Positions 49,192 through 62,009 are shown, counted from the stretch's first letter. The stretch is DNA of 64,000 nt from Strix aluco (GCF_031877795.1 NC_133943.1:12951001-13015000), one strand, 5' to 3'. A program made the numbers and translations. The notes: generated from the sequence alone by a model not told the origin.

Positions 49192-52100
49192 GTTTTCTCC
49201 AGGAGTTCTAGGATGTGTTAGAAAGCAACTGTCTTAATCAAGAAATTTCCTTTTAAACTGCTCCCCTCCTCACCCTTTCTTCTCCATGCTTCAGGTTGAT
49301 CACATTGTTCTTCCATAAATTATAGCTTCTCCACAGAATTTTCTTTTCCAGGGGTTGAAGAACTGATCTGGGATTTCCTCTGAGATGGCTTTGTCAGGTG
49401 TCGTCATTCATTTCAGCATTTGGTGTTTTCCTAGTTTGGTCTGTCCAATATAATAGAGTAACCTTGACTCTTTAGAGTTGCTGTTTTTTCTATAGTATTT
49501 AAAAAATAAAAGCTAAGGTACAAAATGGAAGGTGGGATACAGCAAAGCGAGTGGATATTTTGGAGCAGTCCTCAGGTGTTGATCACTTGGAGATGTCTCA
49601 GAACTCTTTTCTGGAAGAATTATGTGGTTGAACCAAAACAACCAGATTATTAATACATGAGACAATCCAACTGACTGCGCAGCAGTAAAATTTATTACAT
49701 AAATTACTGACAAATAACAATAAGGAATATATATTTTGTTAATAATTCTCATCAGCATTCAAAATTCTTTTATATAGCATTAAAACTTGCAAGACAACTG
49801 GGTTTTGAAGGTGTGAATGCAATCTTGTGAAATACAATAAAAGGCGATCCCCTTATTCAAATGACCTACCTGTAATAACCTGAATCCTGTATACAGTACA
49901 GCACCAATACTAAATGTGCCATTGTTTTGGTCAAATTGGAGGCAAAGATGGATTGCTAGAGTAAAACTGCCCTGTCTCATCACTTGCAAAATAGAACAAA
50001 ACATCCTTTTAAATTTTCTGAGTTAATCAAAGCTTGGACAAGCACATTTGAGAAGTCTATCTGTATCTGCTAGAGTAATTTAATTGCAAGTGCTGGTGAG
50101 AAGAACCTGAACAAAATCTGGAGTTATAATCTACCTGTGTGATTTATAGTTCTTCGAGTTAAATTTTTAAACAAACATAAAAATCTTTTGCTAGATGGCA
50201 ATTTAATAGAAAGAGTGAAAAAATACATCTTCATCTTTCTTTCCATGCTGCTATCTTATTTCAGTCTTATATTCATTGTTGCATTTCTCTGGAAGATGCA
50301 GATACTGTCAAATTGAGACCTTTTTGACTTGTGGTGGTGATGGATTAAGTGGTCAGCTCCACTTTTTTTGCCTGAGGCCATTGCCACTGGAATAGGAACG
50401 ACTGAATGGCCTGTATTGTCACTGAGGAATAGTCACAGTTAGTCTGGCGTGTTAACTTAAACTGACTGTCAGGGAGGGATGTCACCTATTGTCTCCGGAA
50501 GCGCTGCTTACAATTTCAGGAAAAAGTAGTGATTTGGCAGTAGAAAGACTGATGTGTCTTTACCATGGAATTACAATGAGCAGGGATCGGCCAGAGTCTA
50601 GCAATGCTTGTTGCTCTGTCCGTTGAGTGTAGAGGGTAGATTTGGCACAGTTTTCAAGTGACATTTCTAGCGAGGTTTGAAAAATTATTTTCTGAGTGAC
50701 TACAATCTTAAATTGAAATTCAAATCCTTGAATGCATGATAACAGCAATAGCTTCACAAAACTGCAGGGGGAAGCACATGACTACTAATGGATGATTTAG
50801 AACTAGAATTGGTATATGAAGCTGAAAAATATGTTCTTTATCTGTTTAAATTCCTTGCTTCTGTGCACCCTTTGAACTCCAGTAATTTTAAACTGACTGC
50901 TATTTGGTGACCTTACAAAAGGGTATGTGAGATGCAGATGTACATTGTCACACGGTATAAATAGCTTTACAGAGAGAGTATGCATTTGCTGCTCTTGGCA
51001 AAACTGGAGCCAAGAACAGTTCCCTAGCAAAGTTAAATCAATTGATCAAATAAAATGCATAGGAACAGCCAGAGTTGGAAGCACTGCAAACTGAGGGTGT
51101 TCGTCCTTCAACTCTCACCAGCTATATTTAAGGATTTCACTTCCAGCACTTTTATTATATGGGTTACTTCCAAAACAAATAGTGAAAATTTGTAGGTTGC
51201 TCTCTTCTTTAATAGTAGAATAATGCTTTAATGCTTTTATTTTTAACCCTGAGTTTTTTGGCTGAGTAGCTGAGGTCCAGGGACTGTGTTTGATGTTCAA
51301 AACTTTCTTTTGAATTGTTGTACTTTATTGTCAGAAGGCCAAGCTGTCTTTTCTCATTACTTCAGATCAGGCCTCGATCTTCAGTACTACTTGTTTGCCA
51401 GGCGGGTTTATGTTAAAATCCTGATTTCTTGAGAATATGGATGATTGTAATTCAGTATCCAAATCTGTAAACATTTCTAATCAGATCCTTTAAGAATCAC
51501 GTTACTAGTTAAATGCAGTTATTTTTTCTGGAATTTAAAAAATAATTTCTTGAGTTTGTATATCAGAAACTAATGCCTACCACTTGGAATTTGTCATCTT
51601 TGCGTTAATAAAATTTGCAAAAAGCAAACCCTAAGATTTTGCTGACTTTGAATAGCAGAAAATCATAATGGAGTGTGAGTTGGGGAAGCTGTGTTTGACC
51701 CGATGTCATATATGAGTAGTCTCAGGACATGTAGTAGGTCAAGATATCTTTTCTTTAGGCAGAGCATTCTAGGAGTTCAGTCTGACCTACTTCCCTTGCT
51801 GAGGAAAGGGTAGCCTGCCCTGCAGCTACTTAAATCTTTTTCTGAAAATGAGTGAGTGGGGGCACTGAAATGACATTGTGCAAAATTTGTCCCAAGGACA
51901 AGTCACTTGCAATTTTTTCACTCTGGGCTGATATGATCACAGTAAAATGATGACCAGCCAATTTGCAATTGTCCATTGAAGCTGGAAATTTAGTATACTG
52001 AGTGAAAAGGTTATGTCTTCTAACAGTGGTTTAGTTTTCTGTTGGTTTTTCTTTATACCCTGAATTTGAATAGAAGATGGAGACTAACAGCATCCCTTGG

Positions 52101-55100
52101 AGCAGCCCTTTCAGGTTAAATGTAAATTCGTCCAAAATGGTTGACTTTCCACTGCTTTTGTGCTAGGATTTTCTGTTAGAAATGTACATACAGAGGAATA
52201 ACTAATGTATTTATTTCACAAATACATACTGTGCTTTAGAGGGCAGTGTGTTTAGGATGTGACGTGCTAATACGTATGCTTTCACATTTTGTGGAGAAGC
52301 CAGAGGAATTTGGTTTTAGGGATAGTCTCCTCCTGTATATTGTTTATGGGTCATGTTCCAAATGCAAATCCAGAATGATGCATGAGGTACCCTGTTAGAC
52401 TTTACCTTTTTGAAAAATACTGTGCAAACTTGTACAGTTTGGAACTTAAGGGACTGTCTGAAACCTGTAACACAGGGATATCTTGATAATGTTGGTCAAG
52501 CTATAACAGAAATACTGGTTTTGAACCAGGACTGCATTGCTTGGATTGCTGCTTTCCAGGGAGCTGAGTAAGCTGCAGAACCATATACGGTGTTCTTGCC
52601 AATGCTGCTGGCTTCTCAAACATGCGTAGACAACACCTTTTCTGGTCAAGTAGTCAGAAGACCACAAGACTGTGCCTGACATTTGTATGTCTGTAACAGT
52701 TATGTGACTAATAGTCCTCTATCCTTCAAGTTTGTGCAGTTACATTCACAGACAAGAGAACATACCAAGGAACAGGCTTTTGGAGGAGTAGAGTGGTATG
52801 AATCATCAGCTTCCCAGTGTGACAGTCCTTAAACTCTTCAGTTGCTCAGAACTTTCATCTGTCCATGTTTCCTGAGTGAATATGGCCATACAGCCACCTT
52901 GGTCTTTCTTCTGTGCTGTTGAGACTCCACATCACAATTGTCTTGGCTACCTGAGAAAGAATCCCACAACTGAAGAATTGGGTTTTTGTTGCTTTTTTTT
53001 TTTTTTTAAATATAAAGCTTATTCATCAGAAGCTGCCTTGCTGCAAATCACTTTTAGTATTTAATACTTAACTGGGGTAAACATGTAATATTTTATAATA
53101 ATTTTTATAAAATGAAACAAAATAATGATAATACAGGTAAAGCTTTTCATCCAGTATTCCTTGATGTTAGGGTTTTTGCATCAGTACTGTGACCGTGCTG
53201 TAGTTCTCACTTTATATGAAAAAAATTATTTCGTTATTGTAGAGTTGCACTCCAACTTATGCAACAGTGAATCAGTTAATGGCACTTAAAAGGCCAGTTC
53301 TAAATAGGTCATGAGCAATGAAGTCAGTAGGACTAGTGTTTCAAGCATTTCTTTTCTTGAGAGGATTGTCTATGTAGATCTTTCATGTTTTCCAGTAGGA
53401 TCATCATCTCCAAACCTGTTCTCTGCTGAAATCTGGCTGCTTTGTTCACTGGTATGAAAATTACTTCTGTTGTGCATCCACTCTATATGCATTCAGGATG
53501 TTTTAAAAATTTCATTCTGTGGAGGGCCGACTGTGCGTGTGTCAGTGACCTTGCTGGAGCTGTTCTGTGTGGCACTTCAAAAGTTTGGGTGCAGCTTTCA
53601 AATGCAGTTACATACTCCCTGTGCTGAACAGCAGAATCCTGCATATATACAAAGAATTTGTGCTTTTAATGCAGTTTGTGCCTTAAGTGCTTAAATCTGT
53701 TTGTATGCTCATATTTAGAAAGCACCAAGTGGCTTGTGTACATTGGTGTAAGTGACATTGTGGAAGGACCTGGGTAGGTTTGTCAGTCCACCCTGGAGGA
53801 AAGCCAGTTTCTAAATAGTGGTGCATGTTTTGTCTGACCTATGTTTTGTCTTGTTTTTTAAATGTGAGGAGCAAGGAGTATTAGAAAACATATTTAATAA
53901 GCGATAGAAAAAAATTTAGTGAACTAGGCATGTATCAAAAGGGTCAGATGATATTTTACTGTGTAATTTTGTGTGTCACAATTGAATGCCATTCCCTTGA
54001 GCCTAGTTTTCAGAGCATTGTGATCTGTTATTACTAAGATGGTGACAATGGTCAGGTGAATTACTTTCCAAAACCAATAAAAGCGAGAGGACGGAACCTC
54101 TGATTTTGTATTGTTTGTCAGCTACTTGGCATAGCTGTGAGATGGTGCAGCGCTCCACAAAGAGTACTATATTTAGCTGTTTCCAAGGAGATGTTCTGTG
54201 CGATATTGATAATTGCATTAATCCTTGATTTACACAATCTGCAGGAAAGGAAACTGCTCCTTTTCCTAGTGTTGGCTTTTTAATTGCTTGATGATCTATA
54301 ATTTATAAACACCTTGATTTAAGTCCTTTGTGTATGGATGTGTGTTGTGGTCAAAATCAGTGGTCAAATGATCATTTTTCTACCATAGAAATGATTCGTG
54401 AACATGAGCATTGCTTCTTGATATTACTGTCTTTCTTACACTGCTTTGTTTTTACTTGTGTGAGGTATGCCTGCATGTGAAAGACTTCCATTGTAAATAG
54501 GTTGAAGAGATGTCGTGGTGACATCCTGTGTTTTCTGTGTCAAAGGCTAAGAACATTCATGTCAACTTCACTTGTGCCAAGAGTACTGTTAAGATATTCA
54601 TGGTTGAAAACACAACTCTGCTCAGCATGTGCAATTTTCACTGTATAACAGAACAATCTTCCTGTCTCTGGGTCTGATGGTTTAGTCACTCTGCATAAGC
54701 AATCTGTCAGGGCAGTTTTATCCATGGACCTGTTTCTAATGCAGTCAACTCAGTGTGCTTTGTACATCTCTGAAAGTTAACTATGAATTTTTGAGGTGGA
54801 GTTATTTCAAGCAAAACTTCTGAGACTTTACATCTCAATTATATTCTATGTAGTTGACCTGCACTGACTGAATCGAATTGAGTTGGAGAAGTGAACAGCC
54901 AGCTAAAAAGCTAACATATTAGTTTAAACAGTGTAATTCACGATGAATGCTCTTTCTGTATACTGTTGTCTATGAACTAAAGCTTTTTAATTGCCTTGTT
55001 GTTATACTCCAGTGTTTCATAGATATATAAAGTATATCAGTGTCACGATGACTGCAAGCAAGCTCGATAGTAGTTAAAATTCTTCGGGTTATGTTTTATT

Positions 55101-55191
55101 CTGATTTCTAGTCATACTTTATTTGGAACTGCAGCTGACCTAGTTGTTCATTTCAATTAAATACTTTGAGACATTTTCTTTTCTTTTGTAG

Positions 55192-55252
55192 AAAAGAAGA
55201 AAGGAGAGCACAACACTGAAGGAGAAAGGAAATGATCAGTTCAAGAAAGGAG
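55192..55252 (+). CDS. TTC1: TTC1, second coding exon (start of TPR1)
   Basis: Residues 109-128 (KRRKESTTLKEKGNDQFKKG) plus the first base of codon 129; 61 bases, entering in phase 0 and leaving in phase 1. The acceptor is TTCTTTTGTAG and the donor is GGAG|GTGGGT, a less usual but acceptable GTGGGT. The peptide is the first helix of TPR1. Lys118 and Asn122 sit at the positions that form the carboxylate clamp in Hop and PP5 TPR domains, which bind the EEVD end of Hsp90/Hsp70. The exon is too short to be found by open-frame length alone; it was placed by frame continuity and match to remembered human TTC1. Confidence 0.94.
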
Positions 55253-57118
55253 GTGGGTCGATAATCTTTTAACACCATATGGATGTTAGAGAATCTTAAA
55301 TTAGTACTTAGTGATCATGGTGATGTTGCAGAAAACCCATAGGAAGATCTCACACCTATCATTGTTCAATTTATCATCTGTATCATTTTTCATCCAGCTC
55401 TAGAGAACAGAAGGAGATAGCAGACCTCCGTAAGAGTTAAGTTTAAATCACGAAGATTTGGGTTACTAAAGCAGGATTCTCATGAAAGCTAAGTGTTTAA
55501 ATCCAAAAACATGATACAGAATTGACTGCCTTCCAAGTGCCGTGGTTTCTTTTACTAATCAAAAAAGGCTTCCACTAGGCTCTGAGTTTTGTTAATGCAT
55601 GTGATTAGAATTGATGTAGGACTCAATGGCTCAGTAGCCCTCTCATACCTTTGTACATTTGCATGTTTCTTTTTATCCACTGACTCTGTTATACATTTTA
55701 TTTATGTACGTATGTGTATGTATAGGCATCTATATGTACATATATCTATATGTGTATATATATGTACTTACATGTACATCTGTATGCATATATACATACA
55801 CCTATATACATATATGTATATATAGAGATGTACACACATGTCTCTGTGTATATAGAGAGATATACATGTATACACACATACATTTCAAAAAAAAATCTAG
55901 AGGTAAGTAAATTTCTAGCTTATGCCAGATGTGGACATCTTCTGAACATAGTTAATGCATAATAACGGAGTTGAGGTCAGTAATAAATAACTGTACCAGT
56001 GCTTTTAATTAAAAAACATAAAGGGGGAAGTGATTTTTGACATTTACATTTCATTTAATGTTCTAGTAGCTAGAGGATTCACAAAGACACCAGGAAATGC
56101 AGATCATACTTTCCTTAGTCAGCGGGACACAAACAAGTAACTTCCCCTTCCCAGAAGTATACCCTGACAACCAGACAGTGGCCTTCCTGTTGGAGGTCTC
56201 TTATTGTGTGCTAAGAGAGCAAAATTCCTGGGGAATGATTTACCAGTTCATGCAAGCATCAGAGCAGGCAGGGGGGAACTGCTTGGGCCATGAAAGCAGG
56301 AAGCCTGTAATGTTGGCTGAGTCATCTTGTGAAGTCTCATCCATAACCTCTTCTTGACAAATTCTCTGGCAGATCTTTTCAGTGTGCCTGTGCCTGCCAA
56401 AGTGCTTACTGATCAGAAATACACAATCTTTTAAGCACCTAGATGGTCACCAGCTAATGTGCACAGAAAGAATTGCTCTGTTTTGAGGACAATGCACTTG
56501 TCAGCTGACAGGGTATTGTTCAGAGTCAGTATAGGGCCTTTTCACTCTTGATTCTACCTTTATTAGAAAATAAGTAACTTGATAATCCTATGTGGTTTAC
56601 CACTGGTTCTTCCTTTAGACCAGACTTGATGACGGATGACCTTTGAGTGATAATGGGTTTGTGGTGACTGAGCTTTAAGTCAGTCATTGAAGATGATGTG
56701 GCAAGTGAAATATCTCCATAGCAGCTTTGAACAGGTATCAGTGCCGTGACATGTTTCAGCACATACTTCCTTTCAGATCAAGGGTACGTTTAATCCAAAG
56801 AGATTCTACATCTAAGGCTGATACTCAAATAGAATGAAACAATTTCAGGGATGAGAATTATGTGCACCTCATGCTGCACTTGTTACATTAAGATCAGGAC
56901 TATATTTCTGCTTTTACAAGGGTGTTGATTTTAAATTGTCATTGATCTATGTACTACTTAGCAATGTACTTTGTCTGAGAGCAGTTACTGATTCTGGTTT
57001 AATATTGCATCATATGTTGAGAAATGTTTCCAAAGGAGTCTTAGCCATGTGGTTCACTGACTGTACTGGCATTTGAAATAAAGGGTCTGTTTTGGTTTTT
57101 TTGCTATTGCATCTGCAG
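55253..57118 (+). other. TTC1: TTC1 intron (1.87 kb) with an AT-rich variant tandem repeat
   Basis: Runs from GTGGGT to ATCTGCAG. Apart from the TATG/TACA-type repeat at about 55.69-55.89 kb, nothing is recognised. Small open frames rich in Tyr, Ile, Met and Cys at 55.59-55.96 kb are translations of that repeat. Confidence 0.9.
55690..55885. repeat. Degenerate TATG/TATA/TACA microsatellite, about 195 bases
   Basis: A long, imperfect alternation of TATG, TATA, TACA and CATA units, including TACATATATC, TGTATATATATGTAC and ATATACATACACC. Both TATG-rich and TACA-rich halves occur, so the tract is partly self-complementary and could form cruciform or hairpin structures. It is intronic in TTC1. 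Confidence 0.8.
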
Positions 57119-57231
57119 ACTATGGAGAAGCAGAAGACTCTTATACGAAGGCTCTGCAGATTTGTCCAGCCTGCTTCCAAAAAGACAGGGCTGTTTTATT
57201 TTCAAACAGAGCTGCTGCAAAAATGAAACAG
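57119..57231 (+). CDS. TTC1: TTC1, third coding exon (TPR1 helix B to TPR2 helix A)
   Basis: Completes codon 129 (G|AC, Asp) and encodes residues 129-166, from DYGEAEDSYTKAL to NRAAAKMKQ. 113 bases, phase 1 to phase 0, acceptor ATCTGCAG, donor CAG|GTGAAT. It holds TPR1 helix B (GEAEDSYTKALQICP) and TPR2 helix A. Asn158 in LFSNRAA is the third carboxylate-clamp position. The CPACFQKDRAVLF linker matches human CPSCFQKERSILF. Confidence is high because both splice sites are canonical and the peptide is closely conserved. Confidence 0.95.
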
Positions 57232-59218
57232 GTGAATATTCTTTTTATTTTATGAAACACCATGTATTGATTATATGACATGCAATTATAAAGTCATTAG
57301 GGGTGCATAAAGGAGGGCAAAGGAATAAAGCTGTTTGCGGGTTTGCTGCTTGCTCTGTCTGTCAGGCTCCCAGTAGGAAATGCTGGTATGTTTGGTTTTA
57401 CGGAGGATGAATGCAAACCTGAGAGTTGCAATTGGAACAGCTGTTCAAAGTTGCTCTGCTGCATTATGTTTAAAACACTGATTTTTCTTTCATTCTATTT
57501 TAATGACATTCAAAGTTCATATGGAACAGATGTCTTTAAGCATGTTTAGTGTATGCAGATCATGTATTAGATTGTTTAGAATTGTAGCTAGTTACAGTAT
57601 TTTTTTCTAAAAGCCTGGATTATCATATACTTCATTTAATTGGCTCAAATACTTTGAGGCATAAGCAGGACTTCCTAACTATGGCTTTATTAATTCAGTT
57701 AGTCTGCTTCCTTCACAGTTACTATATACTAGACAGACCTATATAGTAGGGCACAGTCTGGGTGGAATGTCTGCAGTTTTCTTCATATATGTTCTATTAC
57801 CTGACCAGGGACAGGTGCCCAGATGTTACAAGAATCAGCAATACCCTTAGGTAGCATGGAAGGCATAGACCACAATCTGTCTGAACAGAAACTTTCACTT
57901 CTTTAGAAAGAGGAGATACTAATAATTCAGGAGATAGTAATTCCTATTTTTGCCTTTGTTTTTAAGATTAAATTATTATAGAAAAATAACACAGTAACTC
58001 CTATCCTCAGTTTACCCTCCTGCAAAGGGAACTTTCTTGCAGTTTTGCTCCAGTGTTGAGACAGATGCAGCTCTGTTCAGAAATGTACCTTGCAGCTATA
58101 TTTAAACATAAATAAATAAATTCTTCCTCAGCATAGAGGATTCTTGTTCAGCTAGAATTATCTAACTTGCTGTTGGGATACTGAATTGTTTGAGCACACA
58201 AGATAAAAATGGAAGAAAATATGTAAAAACATGCTGGAACCTTTCAAATATGAAAGCCATAAACTGGAAAACCTCCTCATAATCCAGATGGGAAACTAAT
58301 CCTGTAGTCCCCAAAGGAGCCCAAGATGATAAAAGAACTGTGCACAACTAGTGTATCTTGCCAGTATAGATCAGTGGAACCCAACAGACCAATACGTTAC
58401 TCTGAAAATAGATTCATATTATTAGTAATTTCTCCATTAAGTTTGTTCTTCCATACCTGCTGCACCCCTTTGTACTACAATAAAAGTTTGTGAGGCATTC
58501 TTCTCTGAGGCGGCTTCTGTCTTATGGAGAAGAAAATAGTTCCTTGGTGTAGAAAGATTACTGCTACTTGTATCAACAATATAAGCATGGAACAGCCTGG
58601 TTTTTATTATATTTTTTAAGCCCTTTTAGTTTGGATGAAAATATAATGTGTCTTGGATATTTTGCTTTTTTGCCTTGTTTCATTATAAGCAGATTGCCTG
58701 GCTCGTCTTCTAACTATGGTTGTCAGGGTGCACTAAAATCTTGTGCCTACCACTTCTGGAAGTCTCATGCATTGTCCCTTGTAGAGAAAGCTGTATAAGT
58801 GCTAAAGGCAGTATTTGCTTTCCAAATGTCTTAGCTCATACAGACAAGAATTTATCTGGGACTCTTGGGAACCGTCTATTCCAACCCCTTAATTAATTGA
58901 CAAAGGTAGAAAAGCTGTAGCTGGGTTAAGCCAAGGCCTGCAGATGTGACTCAGCCTTTTGACTGTAGCTTGCTGCCGGCTGTTCAGTGCAGACCGATTA
59001 GTGGGGCAGCCGTGCAATGTGAACACTGGCAGCCTCCACACAGAGGAAGCTAATCACTGGTAAAGAGCTTTATATCAGAAGCAACGGTATGAAAAGCCTT
59101 GATTACGTGAACATCCCAGTTCCTTGGAATGCCAGACAAACCTTTTTGCTTGCAATTGTAAATAATCTGTTTCCCAAGAAATGTGACTTAAATATAGCGA
59201 AATTGGTTTGTGTTCTAG
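57232..59218 (+). other. TTC1: TTC1 intron (1.99 kb)
   Basis: From GTGAAT to TTCTAG at 59218. No recognised repeat, except a possible tiny CR1-like scrap near 58.87-58.90 kb (CTATTCCAACCCCTTAA) that is too short to call. Nothing else is seen. Confidence 0.88.
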
Positions 59219-59255
59219 GACAAGACAGAAGCTGCCCTAAGTGACTGCAGCAAAG
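59219..59255 (+). CDS. TTC1: TTC1, fourth coding exon (37-base small exon, TPR2 helix B)
   Basis: Encodes residues 167-178 (DKTEAALSDCSK) plus the first base of codon 179. Phase 0 to phase 1, acceptor GTGTTCTAG, donor AAAG|GTATG. Human TTC1 has DKKEMAINDCSK at this place, so the match and frame are convincing despite the tiny size. It supplies TPR2 helix B. Skipping this exon alone would shift the frame, so correct recognition matters. Confidence 0.93.
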
Positions 59256-60971
59256 GTATGACTTTTTTTTTCCTGCTCTTGTGCCAGATCTTTCATGCAT
59301 AAATCACGCCATTTAGTGCCTTACTGCAGAGCTGTAATTTTGGGCATAAGGGTCTTTAAAGAATTAAAAGAAAAGCTGTGATGGAAGACACCCGAATCGA
59401 AAATTATTTATATTATTTATTTTGTAAAACATGTATCAAACTTTTCCTGTCTGTAACTTACTTTCTATTGTCTTGTGCCAATAAGGCTGCTGTTTGTACT
59501 TCTTTTTAATAGGAAAGTCTTTTTATTATGGAAGCTGTTTCCTTACACCTACTATTTTAAACCCACTTCCACCTGCCGTTCCTCCCCAAATCTTGGTTTA
59601 ATGCCAGATTCCAAAGAACCGTGAGGCCTTACAGAATTAAAAGCATTATCAAGTCCCTTTTATGCAAGGCTTTTGCTTTGTCACAAGGGCTTATGCTCTC
59701 CCGTTCTTGTCCTGCATATTTTTCTCTCTGCAACTTCTAGTGAAACCATTTCAGCTGTGCATTGCTTTATTGCTTCCACCCACTCACCCATGCTTGAATA
59801 TTTGTTAAACTCCCCATGACAGCTGGGGAAAAAAATCCAAATTACCAATCAGAAAACTAATCCAATGGCTGCATGCCAGTACTGCTTGTACAGTAAATAT
59901 GAGTTTGTACATGCTGGAAAGTATTCTTGAAGGTAACAAATTCTAGCTGGCCTCAGTCACTTTGGAGGTTTGCCTTGTTTTGGTGGTGGTGCATTCTGAA
60001 AAACACTTCTGCTAATTTTGTAGTGGCTGAAAGGGAGTAGGTCTGCTTTGCAGCAGCGAGACTTAAACGTACCATTGCTTCACACTCCCCAGGGACTTGG
60101 CTTACAAACTGCAATGCAACACTTGGAGCACAGCAGAGCAATTCACACTAACCTGCAACTTGCTGACTGTAGCATTGTCTTTGTCCTTCCAGAAAAAATA
60201 AACTAGAATATTTAGCTAGATAAACCTACATTTAATTGGCCTGAGAACCATTTTAATGGGTTGGTAATTATAAAAGGGGCAGTCTTTCATAATCCTTCTT
60301 TCTGTGATGAAAAATGGATGAAGAAATTCTTGAGAAATTACCATTTGCAGGTTACTGTTAAATTTAGCATTCAGTCTTAACTGCATCTGTAAACATGGTC
60401 ATGGCCACCAAGGGAATAAGGAGAGGAAAAGCTTAAATTCAGTCAGTATGCCCCTCTGCTAACTTGTAGAGCTAATATAACTGTTTGTGGATTCCCAACC
60501 CAATTTTGACTGTTTGATATTAAATTCAGAAGTTCTCCTGGAGTTTGTCTCAACTTGAACTGAGATAAACAGGGAAATGCTTATTTTCCCTGCTATGTGT
60601 ATCTTCAGGTATATTTAGCTGTAATCTAGTAATAAACATTAAATATACAAAAGTTGAAAAAATCTTACAGGTACTTAAAATTTCTGAAGTGTCACTTAGA
60701 ATCTCTGCACATATAGTATTGCAAAATTAAATGTGCATTGTAAATCACCTCTATCTGTGATAGATTGTAGACATTAAGTGAAATATGATCATTTGCATTA
60801 GACTTTCAGTTAGATGTATGCCTCTTCTGAATTATGACTGCTTTTAAACTGTGACTCTGATTTTAAGCTACATTATAAAGATAACTATTAAGAATTTAAT
60901 ACACACTTAAGAATTCATTTGAGGGGTGTAGAAATGTTTCAAGTATACTGTGCTTTGGTTTTGTTTTCTAG
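59256..60971 (+). other. TTC1: TTC1 intron (1.72 kb)
   Basis: From GTATGA to TTTTCTAG. AT-rich with no recognised repeat or nested gene; a minus-strand open frame at 59953-60141 has no recognisable features. Confidence 0.88.
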
Positions 60972-61120
60972 CAGTGGAATTAAATCCTAACTACATTAGA
61001 GCTTTGCTGAGGAGAGCAGAACTATATGAAAAAACAGAAAAACTAGATGAAGCTCTGGAAGATTATAAGGCAGTCCTAGAAAAAGACCCATCAGTTCATC
61101 AAGCCAGAGAAGCTTGCATG
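60972..61120 (+). CDS. TTC1: TTC1, fifth coding exon (end of TPR2 and TPR3)
   Basis: Completes codon 179 (G|CA, Ala) and encodes residues 179-228, from AVELNPNYIRALLRRAELY to SVHQAREACM. 149 bases, phase 1 to phase 0, acceptor TTGTTTTCTAG, donor ATG|GTAAGC. TPR3 is complete: NYIRALLRRAELYEKT and KLDEALEDYKAVLEKDP. Arg188 and Arg192 occupy the last two carboxylate-clamp positions; the first is Lys in Hop and PP5, so this is a conservative change also present in human TTC1. The remaining roughly 60 residues, a conserved charged tail (human RLPKQIEERNERLKEEML onwards), were not found before base 64000. Confidence 0.95.
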
Positions 61121-61428
61121 GTAAGCATTTTTAGTATACTTTAGCCTAACTTTAAAGCAAAGTCTTTTTTTTCCTATTCTAAATATTCAGTGCTGTTTAT
61201 GCAAGCAGCTTCATATGCAGTGATGATACCTTTTTTTTTCAAGTCTGAAATTGTAGTCTTTTTCTCATCTGATTTCACCTAAGGGAAGATTACATGAACT
61301 GCCACAACTTCCATGACAGGTCTCAGGTCCATAAAGCATGGTCCTCTTCTTACCTTGGCAAATTGAGTGAAAGTAAACGTGTGTTTTGAGCTGTAAGCAT
61401 CTAATTACATGTTTAGCTGTTGAATAGC

Positions 61429-61444
61429 GTGCGCGCACACACAC
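61429..61444. repeat. Short GC/AC alternating microsatellite
   Basis: GTGCGCGCACACACAC: a palindromic GTGCGCGCAC core running into AC units. Confidence 0.75.
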
Positions 61445-61990
61445 CTAGTGTTTCTGATTGAGACTGTTAATTGTATTTATGCATGTGCTAGAAGAGGTTG
61501 CCTGAACCTTGGCTGCATTTTAGTAGCCATCATTTCAATACGAATCTGCAATTTGGAGATCAGAATACAAGCACCCAGTAATACAGTTCTTGCTAGCTGT
61601 TTAATTAGTGGGAGTCTGGTTTTCTTTCAGTAGAATTATTTTTCTGATTCGTAAATTTGCAGTCGAATGCCTTTATGGCATAATTATAAAATAATTACTT
61701 TTTTTGATGACTTGATTATATAACTTTGAGAATGGCAAAGAGACAGGATTCTATCAGCCCGTATCTGTGTTAGTATCTACTTTAAAATGTTGATGTTTGT
61801 GTTTCTTGATTTAGCTGTTTTCTGTTCTTGTTCTTTGCTACGCCTTGTGTGTATTGGCCACTTTGACTTATTTTACTAATAGTCTCTGAAGTCTGCTATT
61901 AATCTTCAAAAACAGTTTTTCATTTGAAGAAAAAGGCACCTTGTGGTTGCAAACAGCACTCTCTCCTGATTTGGTTACTTTCTTCGTTCT

Positions 61991-62009
61991 AAAAAAAAAA
62001 AAAAAAAAA
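61991..62009 (+). repeat. Poly(A) tract, 19 bases
   Basis: Uninterrupted A run in the TTC1 intron with no recognisable retroposon body next to it. Confidence 0.85.

Larger units (their letters stand above)
43742..55191 (+). other. TTC1: TTC1 intron after the first coding exon (11.45 kb)
   Basis: Donor GTAATC, acceptor TTCTTTTGTAG. It contains a MIR relic and an antisense CR1 fragment back to back at about 45.70-46.36 kb, a G-quadruplex-type tract at 46332-46354, a (TTG)n tract near 48513-48527 and a C-rich tract at 49174-49191. No other gene is recognised. Confidence 0.9.

Noticed and set aside
55589-55962. Tyr/Ile/Met/Cys-rich open frames resembling membrane peptides
   Set aside because: Direct translations of the TATG/TACA tandem repeat in three frames.
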